Origin: an uncultured Porticoccus sp.
GTDB lineage: Bacteria; Pseudomonadota; Gammaproteobacteria; Pseudomonadales; Porticoccaceae
Length of the DNA stretch: 64,000 bases
Direction: 5' to 3'
NCBI GenBank assembly: GCA_947259505.1
Contig: CAMYLT010000002.1
Coordinates: 186,001 to 250,000 of the forward strand
The notes below the pieces were generated by a model. That model was not told the DNA's origin, did no database searches, and saw nothing but the letters and a program-made list of their open reading frames with translations. The position numbers and the translations under genes were made by a program. Positions 52,337 through 64,000 of this stretch are shown here, piece by piece; positions within the stretch are counted from its first letter, which is position 1, and the number at the start of each line of letters is the position of its first letter.

Positions 52337-54141
52337 ACCATCTGCTTTAAGGCCTTCGCCCGCATTCCCATGGGCGGGACCTCGTCTGGATCAATTCTGA
52401 CGTCGAGCAGCGTAGGTCCTTCCCTGTGACAAATCGCATCGACATCCAGTGCCAGAAGGTCTTCTGGCGACTCGATTATATGACTCTCCGCACCCATGGA
52501 CCGTGCAAAGGTCGCAAAATCAATGACAGGCAGTTCAAAACCAATAGGCTCAGCGCCGGTCAATTGCTGACCGTGACGCACCATGCCGTAACAACTGTCA
52601 TTGAGGATGACAAACACCACAGGCAGCTTTTCCTGGATTGCCACGGTAATTTCCTGCCCGCTCATCAGCATGCTGCCATCACCCGTGATGCAAACCACCG
52701 GGCACCCCTTCTCAGCCAAGGCAGTCCCTACTGCACTACCAATGGCCCAGCCCATGGAAGCAAACTCCAATGACGCGCGGAACAGACCACCTCTGCCATT
52801 ACGTTTCCCGGCAATACGCCGATCGTAGGGATGAAGATAATGGGTGGCCCAGGTGAAACTACCGCCGGAGTCCGCCAAGTAACGCGTATGGGGAGGAAAA
52901 ATTCTGGGTAATTCTCTCATTAACCTCTGGGGCTTGATGGGTGTTGCGTCAGAGCAAAAACCATCGACATCCTGCATCTGAAAATGCAAGGTCTTCTCCG
53001 CGCCCGACGCTTCCTCCATCTGCTGGAGCCGATCACCCACTGCGTGGATTTTACTGCGCTGATCCGCTTCGAACCGGTCAACTAATCGATCAAAAATGCT
53101 GGAGAGCCGCCCCCGAACATGCAGTTTCGCCATGGGTGTGCGGGTAAAGTTCTCTTCGACAGACTCAACATGAATCATGCGAGTTGTTAACAGGGACTCA
53201 GTATCCCAGCCATCACTCGCCCATTCACCCAGCGTAGCGCCAATCGCCACGACCAGATCCACATCGGTATCACAAAGAACATCCCGCGCACTCTGATGGC
53301 CAGCAAAGCCAATCACACCTCGAAAGAGCGGATGATAAGGACTCACCAGACCCTTCCCATGAGGCGTTACCAAGATACGGGCATCAAGATCCACCGCCAG
53401 GGTCAGGATGCTGCCAATTGCCTCACTGGCTTCATCACCGATCAGAAATACCGGTCTTTTGGCGTTCACCAATTCTTCATAGAACTGGTCAACAGCCACA
53501 TCATCCACAAGAGAAGGTTTGTGCAGCAAATTCAGGAGGTCATAATTGGGTTTCGGCGACAGCGCGCGATCACGCATGATATCCAGCGGCACACTAAGGT
53601 GCACGGGACCACCGGGAGATTGAAAGGCGGTCATGATGGCAGAAACCAGTTTTGCCTCAAATTGTCCGGCATGAGATACCAACGTGTTATAGCGGGTACA
53701 GTACTCGAACAGACCGACAGTATTGGTACCAGTGCACGAAGACTCCTGAAACGCACCCCGTCCAAACGTTGAAAGGGCTGTCTGAGCAGTAATCACCAAC
53801 ATGGGGATATTATTTTCGTAAGCGGAAGCCACCCCGGTAATCAGGTTGGTGGCCCCTGGGCCGGTTGTTGCGCAGCAAACTCCCAGCTTGCCAGTATTGC
53901 GCGCATACCCGTCAGCCATAAACGCTGCCCCGGTTTCATGCCTGGCGATGACGGCTCGTGGGCCGCCCCTGCGCTCGCTGCGAGCCAGAGCACTGTAGAA
54001 TGGCTCAATGGCCCCACCGGGCACACCGAACACATATTCAACACCGAGCTGCTCCAAGTAGGAAATCAACAAATCCCCAAATTCAGCTTCCACCTGCAAC
54101 GGTAAACTCTCTTTCTGCTTGCTGGCCCCGAGAGCGCCCAT
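52333..54141 (-). CDS. Thiamine-diphosphate enzyme, acetolactate-synthase type
   Basis: A 602-residue ThDP enzyme with the three-domain layout of acetolactate synthase and relatives: YVFGVPGGAIEPFYSAL, catalytic Glu69 in RHETGAAFMADGYARN, TTGPGATNLITGVASAYENN, and the ThDP/Mg motif GDGSMLMSGQEITVAI...LNDSCYG. It is not followed by a regulatory subunit (ilvH), and its neighbours are not branched-chain genes, so a separate carboligase or decarboxylase role is likely. ATG at 54141 has AGGGA upstream. It is the first gene of a six-gene operon. Confidence 0.85.
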   Translation of the reverse strand: MGALGASKQKESLPLQVEAEFGDLLISYLEQLGVEYVFGVPGGAIEPFYSALARSERRGGPRAVIARHETGAAFMADGYARNTGKLGVCCATTGPGATNLITGVASAYENNIPMLVITAQTALSTFGRGAFQESSCTGTNTVGLFEYCTRYNTLVSHAGQFEAKLVSAIMTAFQSPGGPVHLSVPLDIMRDRALSPKPNYDLLNLLHKPSLVDDVAVDQFYEELVNAKRPVFLIGDEASEAIGSILTLAVDLDARILVTPHGKGLVSPYHPLFRGVIGFAGHQSARDVLCDTDVDLVVAIGATLGEWASDGWDTESLLTTRMIHVESVEENFTRTPMAKLHVRGRLSSIFDRLVDRFEADQRSKIHAVGDRLQQMEEASGAEKTLHFQMQDVDGFCSDATPIKPQRLMRELPRIFPPHTRYLADSGGSFTWATHYLHPYDRRIAGKRNGRGGLFRASLEFASMGWAIGSAVGTALAEKGCPVVCITGDGSMLMSGQEITVAIQEKLPVVFVILNDSCYGMVRHGQQLTGAEPIGFELPVIDFATFARSMGAESHIIESPEDLLALDVDAICHREGPTLLDVRIDPDEVPPMGMRAKALKQMV

Positions 54142-54369
54142 AATCAATTTCCCTTATAAAATCAATAGAATATGGATCATTCTTAAATTCTTTATATCAC
54201 TTTCCGCATTATTGCCTTATTTTTGCACAAAATTCAACCATAAGCAGGCTGAAACAAGAAACTGTCACCAGGGTGTGAATTGGTTGGTGAGCCATTGCGA
54301 CAATACTCGATTCCACTGGCGCTATCCCTTACAATCGACGCCTTTCTTCGCTCGACAAACTGTAATCTG

Positions 54370-55107
54370 ATGTCCCAACATGCACCTGTTAAAAACACCG
54401 CCAAAGCTCAGGGAAAAAGCGAAAACCTGCTCCTTAACTTAGCCTTCAACATCATTTTGCCAACGCTCATTCTGACGAAGCTAAGCTCGGACGAATATTT
54501 GGGCACCCGCTTGGCCATTGTTGTGGCGCTGGCTTTTCCGATCATCTACGGGCTAAAAGATTTTGTCGCCACGAGAAAAATCAATTTTTTCTCAGCCCTC
54601 GGCGTGCTGAACGTAGTACTCACCGGAGGCATCAGCCTACTGGAGCTGGATCCGGCCTATATCGCTATTAAAGAGGCAATGGTGCCGGCCATTTTTGGGT
54701 TGGCAACGCTGGTTTCATTGAAGACGCCATATCCTCTGGTGAAAACATTCCTCTACAATGACAAAATCCTGCAAACCGACAAAATTGCTGCCGCCTTGGA
54801 ACAAAATGGCCAAGGCAGACTCTTTGAAAAGTTATTGGCCAATGCCTCGTGGTTGGTAGCGGGTTCCTTCTTCCTGTCTTCCCTGCTCAACTACCTACTG
54901 GCCACTTTATTAATTACCAGTCAGCCGGGAACGATTGAGTTTAATGAACAGTTGGGCAAAATGACGGCGTTGAGTTTTCCTGTGATCGCCCTGCCGGCGA
55001 TGCTGGTACTGATGGGCACATTGTTTTACCTATTTCGAGGCATTACCAAGTTGACAGGCTTGTCGCTTGAAGACTTTATTCACCACCACGAAAAGCACGG
55101 AGACTAA
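54370..55107 (+). CDS. VC0807 family integral membrane protein
   Basis: The 245-residue protein has about six membrane segments and the family stretches LAFNIILPTLILTKLSS, LNVVLTGGISLLELDPAYIAIKEAMVPAIFGLA and PYPLVKTFLYND. The family (named after Vibrio VC0807) has no known function; its layout resembles septation protein YciB. ATG at 54370 is preferred over the track start 30 codons earlier. The yciI gene follows after 3 nt. Confidence 0.78.
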   Translation: MSQHAPVKNTAKAQGKSENLLLNLAFNIILPTLILTKLSSDEYLGTRLAIVVALAFPIIYGLKDFVATRKINFFSALGVLNVVLTGGISLLELDPAYIAIKEAMVPAIFGLATLVSLKTPYPLVKTFLYNDKILQTDKIAAALEQNGQGRLFEKLLANASWLVAGSFFLSSLLNYLLATLLITSQPGTIEFNEQLGKMTALSFPVIALPAMLVLMGTLFYLFRGITKLTGLSLEDFIHHHEKHGD

Positions 55108-55110
55108 CCC

Positions 55111-55410
55111 ATGTGGTACGCCATTATGAGTGAGGATACAGAGAATAGTCTGGCTAAACGCCTCACAGCCCGGCCGGCGCACCTCGCAAGACTGGAAGCG
55201 CTCAAGACCCAAGGAAGACTACTACTGGCGGGGCCACACCCTGGCATTGATAGTGAAAATCCAGGAGAAGCAGGATTCACAGGAAGCTTGGTCGTCGCTG
55301 AGTTTGATTCCCTTCAGGATGCCCGCCAGTGGGCCGACGAAGACCCCTATCTCAGCGCCGGCGTCTACGCCAGCACCACCGTTAAACCCTTTAAAAAAGT
55401 GCTCCCCTGA
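55111..55410 (+). CDS. yciI: YciI family protein
   Basis: The 99-residue protein reads [42 protein letters not shown] and [22 protein letters not shown], with the His-Asp pair of the YciI fold (a dimeric ferredoxin-like protein). The role is not known. It follows the membrane-protein gene, an order often seen in Pseudomonas relatives. Confidence 0.9.
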   Translation: MWYAIMSEDTENSLAKRLTARPAHLARLEALKTQGRLLLAGPHPGIDSENPGEAGFTGSLVVAEFDSLQDARQWADEDPYLSAGVYASTTVKPFKKVLP

Positions 55411-55440
55411 TCCGGGCGCAGCCAGAAAATGGAACCCATT

Positions 55441-56100
55441 ATGAGGATACTGATCGCGGCCGTATTGGGCCTGCTAACCATCACAGCACAGGCAGAAACC
55501 ACCTACGTCTCAGACGAATACCGAGTCCCCCTCCGCTCATCGCCTTGTCCCCGCTGTAGCATCCTGCACAAGGGCATCAAAAGCGGCACCGCTATGACCT
55601 TGGTTGAAACCAACGGTGAGGGTTGGAGCCATGTCACCACTCGCAGTGGCCTGGATGGCTGGATGCCCTCCCAGTATCTCCAAAAGGAACCAACTGCCCG
55701 GAATCAACTCGAAAGCTTGAAAATCAGAACGGCAGCTGCCGAGGGACAGGCCAGTGAACTGAAAGAGCAGCTATCCGTTCTTCAAGAGGAAAACAGCCAG
55801 CTCAGCAGTCAACTGGAAAGCCTGCAGACCAACAATCAGGATATCAGTAGCGAGTTGCAATCCATCAAGAAGGTCTCCTCCAATGCGATCTCTATCAGTC
55901 AGCAAAATAAAGAACTGCTGGAGCGAAATGGGATGTTGCAAAGTGAAATCGACGTACTCAAAGCATCCAATGAGAGACTGATCAACAATGAACGCAATAC
56001 CTGGTTTCTCTATGGGGCTCTTGCAGTAGTCATGGGTTCGCTGCTGACCCTGCTGTTACCAAAATTGAAAAAACGTAAACGCTTTTCAGAGTGGGCATAA
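55441..56100 (+). CDS. SH3-domain protein with coiled coil and C-terminal anchor
   Basis: The 219-residue protein has a signal peptide (RILIAAVLGLLTITAQA), a bacterial SH3 domain (TTYVSDEYRVPLRSSPC, GWSHVTTRSGLDGWMPSQYL), a long coiled coil (about 85-180) and a C-terminal membrane segment with a basic tail. This is the layout of the TIGR04211 family, thought to act in the cell envelope. ATG at 55441 is preferred to the track start four codons earlier. Confidence 0.82.
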   Translation: MRILIAAVLGLLTITAQAETTYVSDEYRVPLRSSPCPRCSILHKGIKSGTAMTLVETNGEGWSHVTTRSGLDGWMPSQYLQKEPTARNQLESLKIRTAAAEGQASELKEQLSVLQEENSQLSSQLESLQTNNQDISSELQSIKKVSSNAISISQQNKELLERNGMLQSEIDVLKASNERLINNERNTWFLYGALAVVMGSLLTLLLPKLKKRKRFSEWA

Positions 56101-56102
56101 TC

Positions 56103-56672
56103 ATGAAACATACTATCTTCGCCATTTTTTTGGCCCTGACGACCCTGTTTGTTCAGGCCGATGACAGCAAACCCGTACAGGTCTTATTCAATACCGATAT
56201 GGGTGATATCAAACTGGAACTCTACCCGGATAAAGCGCCTAAAAGCGTTGCCAACTTCAGTAATTATGTGAACGCCAAACATTACGATGGCCTGGTATTT
56301 CACCGGGTCATCAAAGGCTTCATGATCCAGGCGGGTGGATTTAACGAATATATGAGTCCACGGGAGCCCTCTGGCAGACCGGTTCGCAACGAGTCCTACA
56401 ACGGACTGAAAAACGTTCGCGGCTCCGTTGCAATGGCACGCACATCTGACCCGGACAGTGCTATGGCGCAGTTTTTCATTAATTCCGTGGATAATTCGTT
56501 CCTTGACCGCAACGGCCAGAATGCCGGTTATGCTGTATTCGGCAAGGTGATTGAAGGCATGGACGTGGTCGACAAGATTTCCAATGTCCCCACTGGCCAG
56601 GTTGGTCCTTTTGGCGATGTGCCAAGAAAACCGATTCACATTATCAGCGCCCAAATCATCGGTAACGAATAA
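56103..56672 (+). CDS. ppiA: Periplasmic cyclophilin-type peptidyl-prolyl isomerase
   Basis: After a signal peptide (MKHTIFAIFLALTTLFVQA) comes a cyclophilin domain: VANFSNYVNAKHYDGLVFHRVIKGFMIQAGG, RGSVAMARTSDPDSAMAQFFIN and GYAVFGKVIEGMDVVDKI, with the catalytic Arg of FHRV. It should help fold periplasmic proteins. The 2-nt gap to the SH3 gene suggests co-transcription. Confidence 0.9.
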   Translation: MKHTIFAIFLALTTLFVQADDSKPVQVLFNTDMGDIKLELYPDKAPKSVANFSNYVNAKHYDGLVFHRVIKGFMIQAGGFNEYMSPREPSGRPVRNESYNGLKNVRGSVAMARTSDPDSAMAQFFINSVDNSFLDRNGQNAGYAVFGKVIEGMDVVDKISNVPTGQVGPFGDVPRKPIHIISAQIIGNE

Positions 56673-56674
56673 CT

Positions 56675-57436
56675 GTGGCAACTGCCCTCAGTGTCAATCT
56701 GAATAAAATTGCCCTGATCCGCAATTCGCGGGAGGGCAATTATCCGGACGTCGTGGAGCATGCCAAAGTCTGCATCGCGTCCGGTGCCGAGGGCATTACA
56801 GTGCACCCCCGCCCAGACCAGCGCCACATTCGCCCTGATGATGTGCGACAACTGGCAAAACTGTTGGCGCCCATGAAAGCACTGGAATTCAATATTGAGG
56901 GCAATCCATTCGCGCCGCGCCGGGGTAACTACCCAGGGCTGCTTGTCCTGGCAGAAGAAACACGACCGGATCAGTGCACACTGGTGCCCGACAGTGACAA
57001 TCAGCTCACGTCAGACCACGGCTTTGACCTGACCCGCTCCGCTGAGCAGTTGGCACCCATGATTACCCGGTTACAGGCACAAGGTATTCGGGTCAGCCTG
57101 TTTATGGACCCGATTCCAGAGCAGATCCGGCTCGCCAAAGAAGTGGGCGCAGATCGCATCGAACTCTATACCGGCCCCTATGCTGCAGCTTGGGGCACTC
57201 AAGAATTGGAAACTATTTACCGGCAACATTTTTTAGCGGCAGAGCTGGCTACTGAACTTGGTCTGGGGGTCAATGCCGGGCATGATCTCAACCTGATCAA
57301 CCTGCCAAAATATGCCTCTGTACCTGGGTTGCTGGAAGTCTCTATTGGTCATGCTCTCACAGTGGATGCCATTGCCTTGGGGCTGGCCAATGCGGTTCAA
57401 GCCTACAAGAACATTCTCACCGAGGCCGTCAGCTAG
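56675..57436 (+). CDS. pdxJ: Pyridoxine 5'-phosphate synthase
   Basis: PdxJ joins 1-deoxyxylulose 5-phosphate and 3-amino-2-oxopropyl phosphate to make vitamin B6. The family stretches SVNLNKIALIRNSREGNYPD, GITVHPRPDQRHIRPDDV and ELYTGPYAAAW, and the ending LLEVSIGHALTVDAIALGL, are plain. The start seems to be GTG, two nt past the cyclophilin stop. The stop shares the palindrome CTAG with the convergent DksA-type gene. Confidence 0.95.
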   Translation: MATALSVNLNKIALIRNSREGNYPDVVEHAKVCIASGAEGITVHPRPDQRHIRPDDVRQLAKLLAPMKALEFNIEGNPFAPRRGNYPGLLVLAEETRPDQCTLVPDSDNQLTSDHGFDLTRSAEQLAPMITRLQAQGIRVSLFMDPIPEQIRLAKEVGADRIELYTGPYAAAWGTQELETIYRQHFLAAELATELGLGVNAGHDLNLINLPKYASVPGLLEVSIGHALTVDAIALGLANAVQAYKNILTEAVS

Positions 57437-57795
57437 ACAACTGTTTCAGTCAACTGCTGGCAACTTACACAGAGCACTGATTCCGGCTGGATATCCAGAC
57501 GACGAGGATCAATGTCCTCCCCACACGTTACACACCAACCGTATTCGCCCTCACTCAGCAGCGCCAGAGCCCGATCCACAGCTAGCAGACGCTGGCGGTA
57601 AGCAGCTCGGCTTGCTTGGCTCATCTGCTGCTGTTGTATGGCATCCATACGCGACAATCGACCCACCCGAGACTGGTCCAGAATGACCACATCACTGGCC
57701 TGGGAAGAAATCGCCAACAGATGACCAAGTTCTTCGCGGAGGCTCTCCAAACTTGCCTGAAAATGCTCTAGCTGTTTATCAGTTAATGGGGCCAT
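57433..57795 (-). CDS. DksA/TraR-type zinc finger protein
   Basis: A 120-residue protein with a helical coiled-coil front (LEHFQASLESLREELGHLL) and a C4 zinc finger at the end, CVTCGEDIDPRRLDIQPESVLCVSC. DksA/TraR proteins reach into the RNA polymerase secondary channel, but this one is shorter than DksA and its tip residues are unclear, so a role in transcription is only likely. The track start is far too early (267 aa); ATG at 57795 fits the family. It starts 39 nt from the divergent methyltransferase gene. Confidence 0.85.
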   Translation of the reverse strand: MAPLTDKQLEHFQASLESLREELGHLLAISSQASDVVILDQSRVGRLSRMDAIQQQQMSQASRAAYRQRLLAVDRALALLSEGEYGWCVTCGEDIDPRRLDIQPESVLCVSCQQLTETVV

Positions 57796-57834
57796 GGCCC
57801 TATAATAGCCCTTTGAGTTTAGGCTGACAGACAT

Positions 57835-58638
57835 ATGACTCCGCGTCACGAACAGGGCGATGCCCAAAACGACACCCAAGGCAACTACCAAAAGCGCAAG
57901 CGTTTCTTCGATCGTATGCTGACTATCTATGGCCGCAAGCCGGTGCTGGAAGCGCTGCAGGATGAGCAAACCCCCTGCTACCGGTTGCACCTGGCAGACT
58001 CCAACAAGCCGGGAGGTATCATCAGCGACATCATCGCCTTGGCAAAGCGACGCAATGTGGAAATCTGCTATCACGATCGGCTGGCGCTCTCCCGCATCTC
58101 CCGCAATAGCAAACAGGACCAGGGCGTAGCCGCCGACCTTGCCTGCCCCAATCATCTGCAATTTGAAGATTTTCTGGCGAACCCTCCGGCCGTCAATTTC
58201 AGTCTGATCGCCCTGGATGGCGTCACCAACCCACAAAATCTGGGAATGATTATCCGCTCAGTCACCGCCAGCCCCTGTCACGGTATTCTACTGCCCAAAC
58301 AGGGGACCGCTGCCATCTCACCATTAGTCATTAAAGCCAGTGCGGGCACCGTATTTAAGAGCCGCTTAATCCACTGTGACAATCTGCCCCATGCACTGAA
58401 AGCACTCACACAACTGGGCGCTACCTGCTGCACGTTATCCTCCCATAGCAAGACAACCCTCGCCGAGTTCAAACCGGCAACACCTTTAGTCTATGTTTTG
58501 GGTAATGAGACAGAAGGGGTTTCGCGCCAAGTCAGCGACTGTTGCAGCGCACATATCCGTATCCCGATGAATAACGGTGTGGAATCCCTCAATGTAGCAG
58601 TTACTGCAGCACTGCTGGCCTTTCGTCAGCAGACCTAA
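57835..58638 (+). CDS. TrmH/SpoU family RNA 2'-O-methyltransferase
   Basis: A SPOUT-fold RNA methyltransferase of 267 residues. Motif 1 is ALDGVTNPQNLGMIIRSV, motif 2 YVLGNETEGVS, motif 3 IPMNNGVESLNVAVTAALLAF. The N-terminal part with YGRKPVLEAL is the substrate-binding domain of the RlmB-like group. The RNA target could be 23S rRNA (as RlmB) or tRNA. Confidence 0.9.
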   Translation: MTPRHEQGDAQNDTQGNYQKRKRFFDRMLTIYGRKPVLEALQDEQTPCYRLHLADSNKPGGIISDIIALAKRRNVEICYHDRLALSRISRNSKQDQGVAADLACPNHLQFEDFLANPPAVNFSLIALDGVTNPQNLGMIIRSVTASPCHGILLPKQGTAAISPLVIKASAGTVFKSRLIHCDNLPHALKALTQLGATCCTLSSHSKTTLAEFKPATPLVYVLGNETEGVSRQVSDCCSAHIRIPMNNGVESLNVAVTAALLAFRQQT

Positions 58639-58644
58639 GCATGG

Positions 58645-59880
58645 TTACGATCGCAAGGATTCCCGGTCCCGCTGTTTCCACAGGTCGCTGAAGACAATAG
58701 CGACCAAGGCGGCGATCACGGTCAGCAACCCCAACAGACCAATTGCGGGCAATACGCCGATAGCAGCAATCGCATGCCCACTCAACCAGGCGCCCACCGG
58801 CGCTGAGCCAAACAGCGCCAGCTGATAAACCGACACCACCCGTGCCCGGTAGGCCTGAGGGGACTCTTCATGGGTCATTGACCGCCCCAGCATCATCGCC
58901 ACACCGGAGGCTCCTCCCCACATCGTCACCAACACGAACAATAACCAAGCGGGTGGATGACAGGCAATCGCCAGCAAAAAAAGGCCTCGCAACAACAGAC
59001 TGATCAACAACGTCCGCCCGGGCTTCGAAAAACGCCCCACCAGTCGGATAATCACCAGATTAGAAAGAATCACCCCGAACATAAAACTGAACTGAATCCA
59101 GGCAAAGAAGGAAGCGCCCTGCTGGTATACCTCACGAGTCAGCAGCGGCATTGCCACAAGGTAGAGACCAAAGCCGAGAAAACCCGTCGCCGCAACTACC
59201 ATCATCAGTTGCCGCAGCCGCCGGTGTTGACGCACCAGTTGCAGACCAGATGTCATCTCCTGCCAGGTGGAACTGCGCCGCCGTGCAGGCCCCTCCGCCA
59301 GCACCCCAAGACTGCGATGCAACAACCAACCTGAGAGGGTCAACAACAGCAACTGACCCGCCAGCAGCACCATCAAACCAATGTGGTCCAAATAGCCCGC
59401 CAGTAAAATACCCAGACTCTGGGCAGAGAACTGTACAAAAGATGCACGGGCCACCGCCTGTTGCAGCTGGCCCTCCACCACTCTCGACAACAGGCTCTCC
59501 CGAGCTGGCTGAACAAATGCCGTGATGGTGCCAAAACAAAAACCAAATACCAGCATTAACCCATAGGACAACTGCCCCAACCACAGCGCACCCAGCAACA
59601 AGAAGCAAGGCAAGTTATACAGCAGATAAAGGCGTAACAGGTGTCTCGCCGGGTGACGATTGTCCGAGAGCACACCACCCCAGAGAACAAAGAGCAATTG
59701 TGGCAGCATCAGCGCCATCTGGGCCAATCCAACCCGCTCCGGCGTTTCACCCAAAACACCGACCAGCAGCCAGGGAAACAGCACAATCTGCAAACCCTGG
59801 GCAAAAGAACTGGTACCAACACCTTGCAGATATGAACGAAAGTTGCCCGTGGGGCTATTGGAGGGAGCGAGGGGAGACAT
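58645..59880 (-). CDS. MFS transporter, EntS-like
   Basis: A 411-residue protein with about twelve membrane segments; LVLFGFCF... and RVVEGQLQQAVARASFVQFSAQSLG lie in the region typical of the MFS_3/EntS-like exporters. Such proteins export siderophores or drugs. It follows ligA after 6 nt and is likely co-transcribed; there is no siderophore gene near, so the substrate is open. Confidence 0.85.
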   Translation of the reverse strand: MSPLAPSNSPTGNFRSYLQGVGTSSFAQGLQIVLFPWLLVGVLGETPERVGLAQMALMLPQLLFVLWGGVLSDNRHPARHLLRLYLLYNLPCFLLLGALWLGQLSYGLMLVFGFCFGTITAFVQPARESLLSRVVEGQLQQAVARASFVQFSAQSLGILLAGYLDHIGLMVLLAGQLLLLTLSGWLLHRSLGVLAEGPARRRSSTWQEMTSGLQLVRQHRRLRQLMMVVAATGFLGFGLYLVAMPLLTREVYQQGASFFAWIQFSFMFGVILSNLVIIRLVGRFSKPGRTLLISLLLRGLFLLAIACHPPAWLLFVLVTMWGGASGVAMMLGRSMTHEESPQAYRARVVSVYQLALFGSAPVGAWLSGHAIAAIGVLPAIGLLGLLTVIAALVAIVFSDLWKQRDRESLRS

Positions 59881-59886
59881 GCCGTA

Positions 59887-62855
<2,969 letters not shown>

Positions 62856-62935
62856 CGTCGTTTAAATCCTGTCAGGTTGAGCGGTATTGTAAAGAGAATT
62901 ACCCAATTTCGACACCAGGGCACAACAGCCTGTTA

Positions 62936-64000
62936 TCAAGCTTCAGCCAGTTCCACGGCCTGATTAACGTCCACACTCACCAGACGGGATACCCCAGGCT
63001 CATGCATCGTTACCCCCATCAACTGATTGGCCATTTCCATGGCAATCTTGTTGTGAGAAATATAAATAAACTGCACCTTGGATGACATTTCCGAAACCAT
63101 CCGCGCATAGCGTCCGACGTTGGCGTCATCCAATGGCGCATCGACCTCGTCCAGCATACAAAACGGTGCCGGATTAAGGTGAAAAATGGAAAACACCAGA
63201 GCAATGGCCGTCATGGCTTTTTCGCCTCCAGACAACAAGTGAATAGTGGAATTCTTCTTGCCAGGCGGTCTAGCCATGATGGCAACGCCGGTATCCAGCA
63301 GATCGTCACCAGTCAGTTCCAGATAAGCATGACCACCCCCAAACAGTTTGGGGAACAATTCCTGCAGTGAACTATTGATACGGTCAAAGGTTTCCCTGAA
63401 GCGAGTCCGGGTTTCCCTGTCAATCTTGCGAATAGCATTTTCCAGTGTTTCCAGCGCCTCAACCAGTTCTGCATTCTGGGCGTCCAGGTAGGCCTTGCGC
63501 TCAGACTCTATCTTGTACTCATCAATGGCTGCCAAATTGATGGGGCCAAGCCGCTGGATACGGCTGGCGAGTTTTTCCAACTCCCCTTCCCACTGGGCAA
63601 GATCGGCATCCTCCGACAATTCCGCCAACAGCGCGTCGAGATCGAAATGGTGTTCACTGATCTGCTCAACAATCGTCTTGCTGCGCGTGACCAGATCCTG
63701 GGCAATCAACCGCTGTTGTTCCAAATCGCTGCGCTGCACCTGAATATCCTGTTCCAGCTGAGTGCGGCGCTTCTCGGTTTCGCGCATCTGATGCTCAACC
63801 GTTTCCAGTGCACGACGAGCATCCGCCAGTTCTTTCTCGACGATCAGGCGACGTTCCAGTTGTTCGGCCAATTGCTCCTGTAATTCCAGCGTTGGGTCTT
63901 CATTCTCATTGAAGGCGGCACGCAACTGTTCGCGGCGCTCCTGTAAGCGTGCGACCTGAATTTCCAGTCGACCAATACCCTCGCGGATGGAGTGTAGCTG
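62936..64000 (-). CDS. smc: Chromosome segregation protein SMC, 3' part
   Basis: The frame is open past the right edge, so only the C-terminal part (about 355 residues) is here; the track's start at 63925 is not the true start. It holds the end of the coiled coil and the C-terminal head with the ABC signature [19 protein letters not shown] and the Walker B motif [19 protein letters not shown] works with ScpA and ScpB, both coded in this window at 40742-42296. Confidence 0.96.
   Translation of the reverse strand, partial: QLHSIREGIGRLEIQVARLQERREQLRAAFNENEDPTLELQEQLAEQLERRLIVEKELADARRALETVEHQMRETEKRRTQLEQDIQVQRSDLEQQRLIAQDLVTRSKTIVEQISEHHFDLDALLAELSEDADLAQWEGELEKLASRIQRLGPINLAAIDEYKIESERKAYLDAQNAELVEALETLENAIRKIDRETRTRFRETFDRINSSLQELFPKLFGGGHAYLELTGDDLLDTGVAIMARPPGKKNSTIHLLSGGEKAMTAIALVFSIFHLNPAPFCMLDEVDAPLDDANVGRYARMVSEMSSKVQFIYISHNKIAMEMANQLMGVTMHEPGVSRLVSVDVNQAVELAEA

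Noticed and set aside
57433-58236. 267-codon start of the DksA-type gene
   Set aside because: The first 147 codons lie over the methyltransferase gene on the other strand, and the family starts near MAPLTDKQ.

Overview
The window is a stretch of chromosome from a Gammaproteobacterium, probably a marine relative of the Cellvibrionales/Pseudomonadales. This rests on gene order: gyrA-pheA-hisC-(tyrA-aroA fusion)-cmk-rpsA-ihfB-lapA-lapB-pyrF on one strand, mtaD-ubiG-mupP-yciK on the other, and smc-zipA-ligA, all typical of that group. I saw no rRNA, tRNA, CRISPR array, prophage or insertion sequence. One decayed gene was found.

Layout. (1) 1-6550: djlA, a nuclease fragment, aconitase acnA, a BLUF blue-light protein, a secreted hypothetical protein and a loose intergenic zone with tiny ORFs. 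(2) 6550-9430: a Sel1-repeat protein and the acyl-CoA dehydrogenase fadE. (3) 9480-21120: a photo-oxidative-stress island built around an ECF sigma factor and its zinc anti-sigma factor ChrR. It holds a photolyase, cyclopropane-fatty-acid-type synthase, FAD amine oxidase, DUF1365, glutathione peroxidase, a renalase-like flavoprotein, a DCC thiol protein and a four-gene module (SDR, DUF3833 lipoprotein, chalcone-isomerase-like protein, DUF2878 membrane protein). Four promoters of the form TGATCY-N18-TAnnn sit in front of its operons, including the sigma operon, so the island reads as one autoregulated regulon. (4) 21230-33820: a long minus-strand housekeeping block from comEA-like back to gyrA, lacking the serC often found between gyrA and pheA. 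(5) 33990-37500: mtaD, ubiG, a MupP/Gph phosphatase and yciK. (6) 37520-43000: a membrane acyltransferase, an epimerase, rluB, scpB, scpA and yciO.

(7) 43101-54141 is the most novel part: a tightly packed minus-strand operon of six genes. In order of transcription it encodes a thiamine-diphosphate enzyme of the acetolactate-synthase type, two divergent citrate-synthase/citryl-CoA-lyase-like paralogues, a TonB-dependent receptor, a periplasmic ABC-type binding protein without transporter partners, and a 1490-residue membrane hybrid kinase carrying three receiver domains, an Hpt domain, GGDEF and EAL. The three enzymes overlap by 4 nt and the receptor follows after 2 nt, so synthesis (or breakdown) of a small molecule seems coupled to its outer-membrane uptake, periplasmic binding and c-di-GMP signalling. 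(8) 54370-64000: a VC0807-family membrane protein, yciI, an SH3 protein, a periplasmic cyclophilin, pdxJ, a DksA/TraR-type zinc finger protein, a SpoU rRNA methyltransferase, an MFS exporter, ligA, zipA and the 3' part of smc, which runs off the window.

All calls come from reading motifs and the supplied translations; no database search was run.
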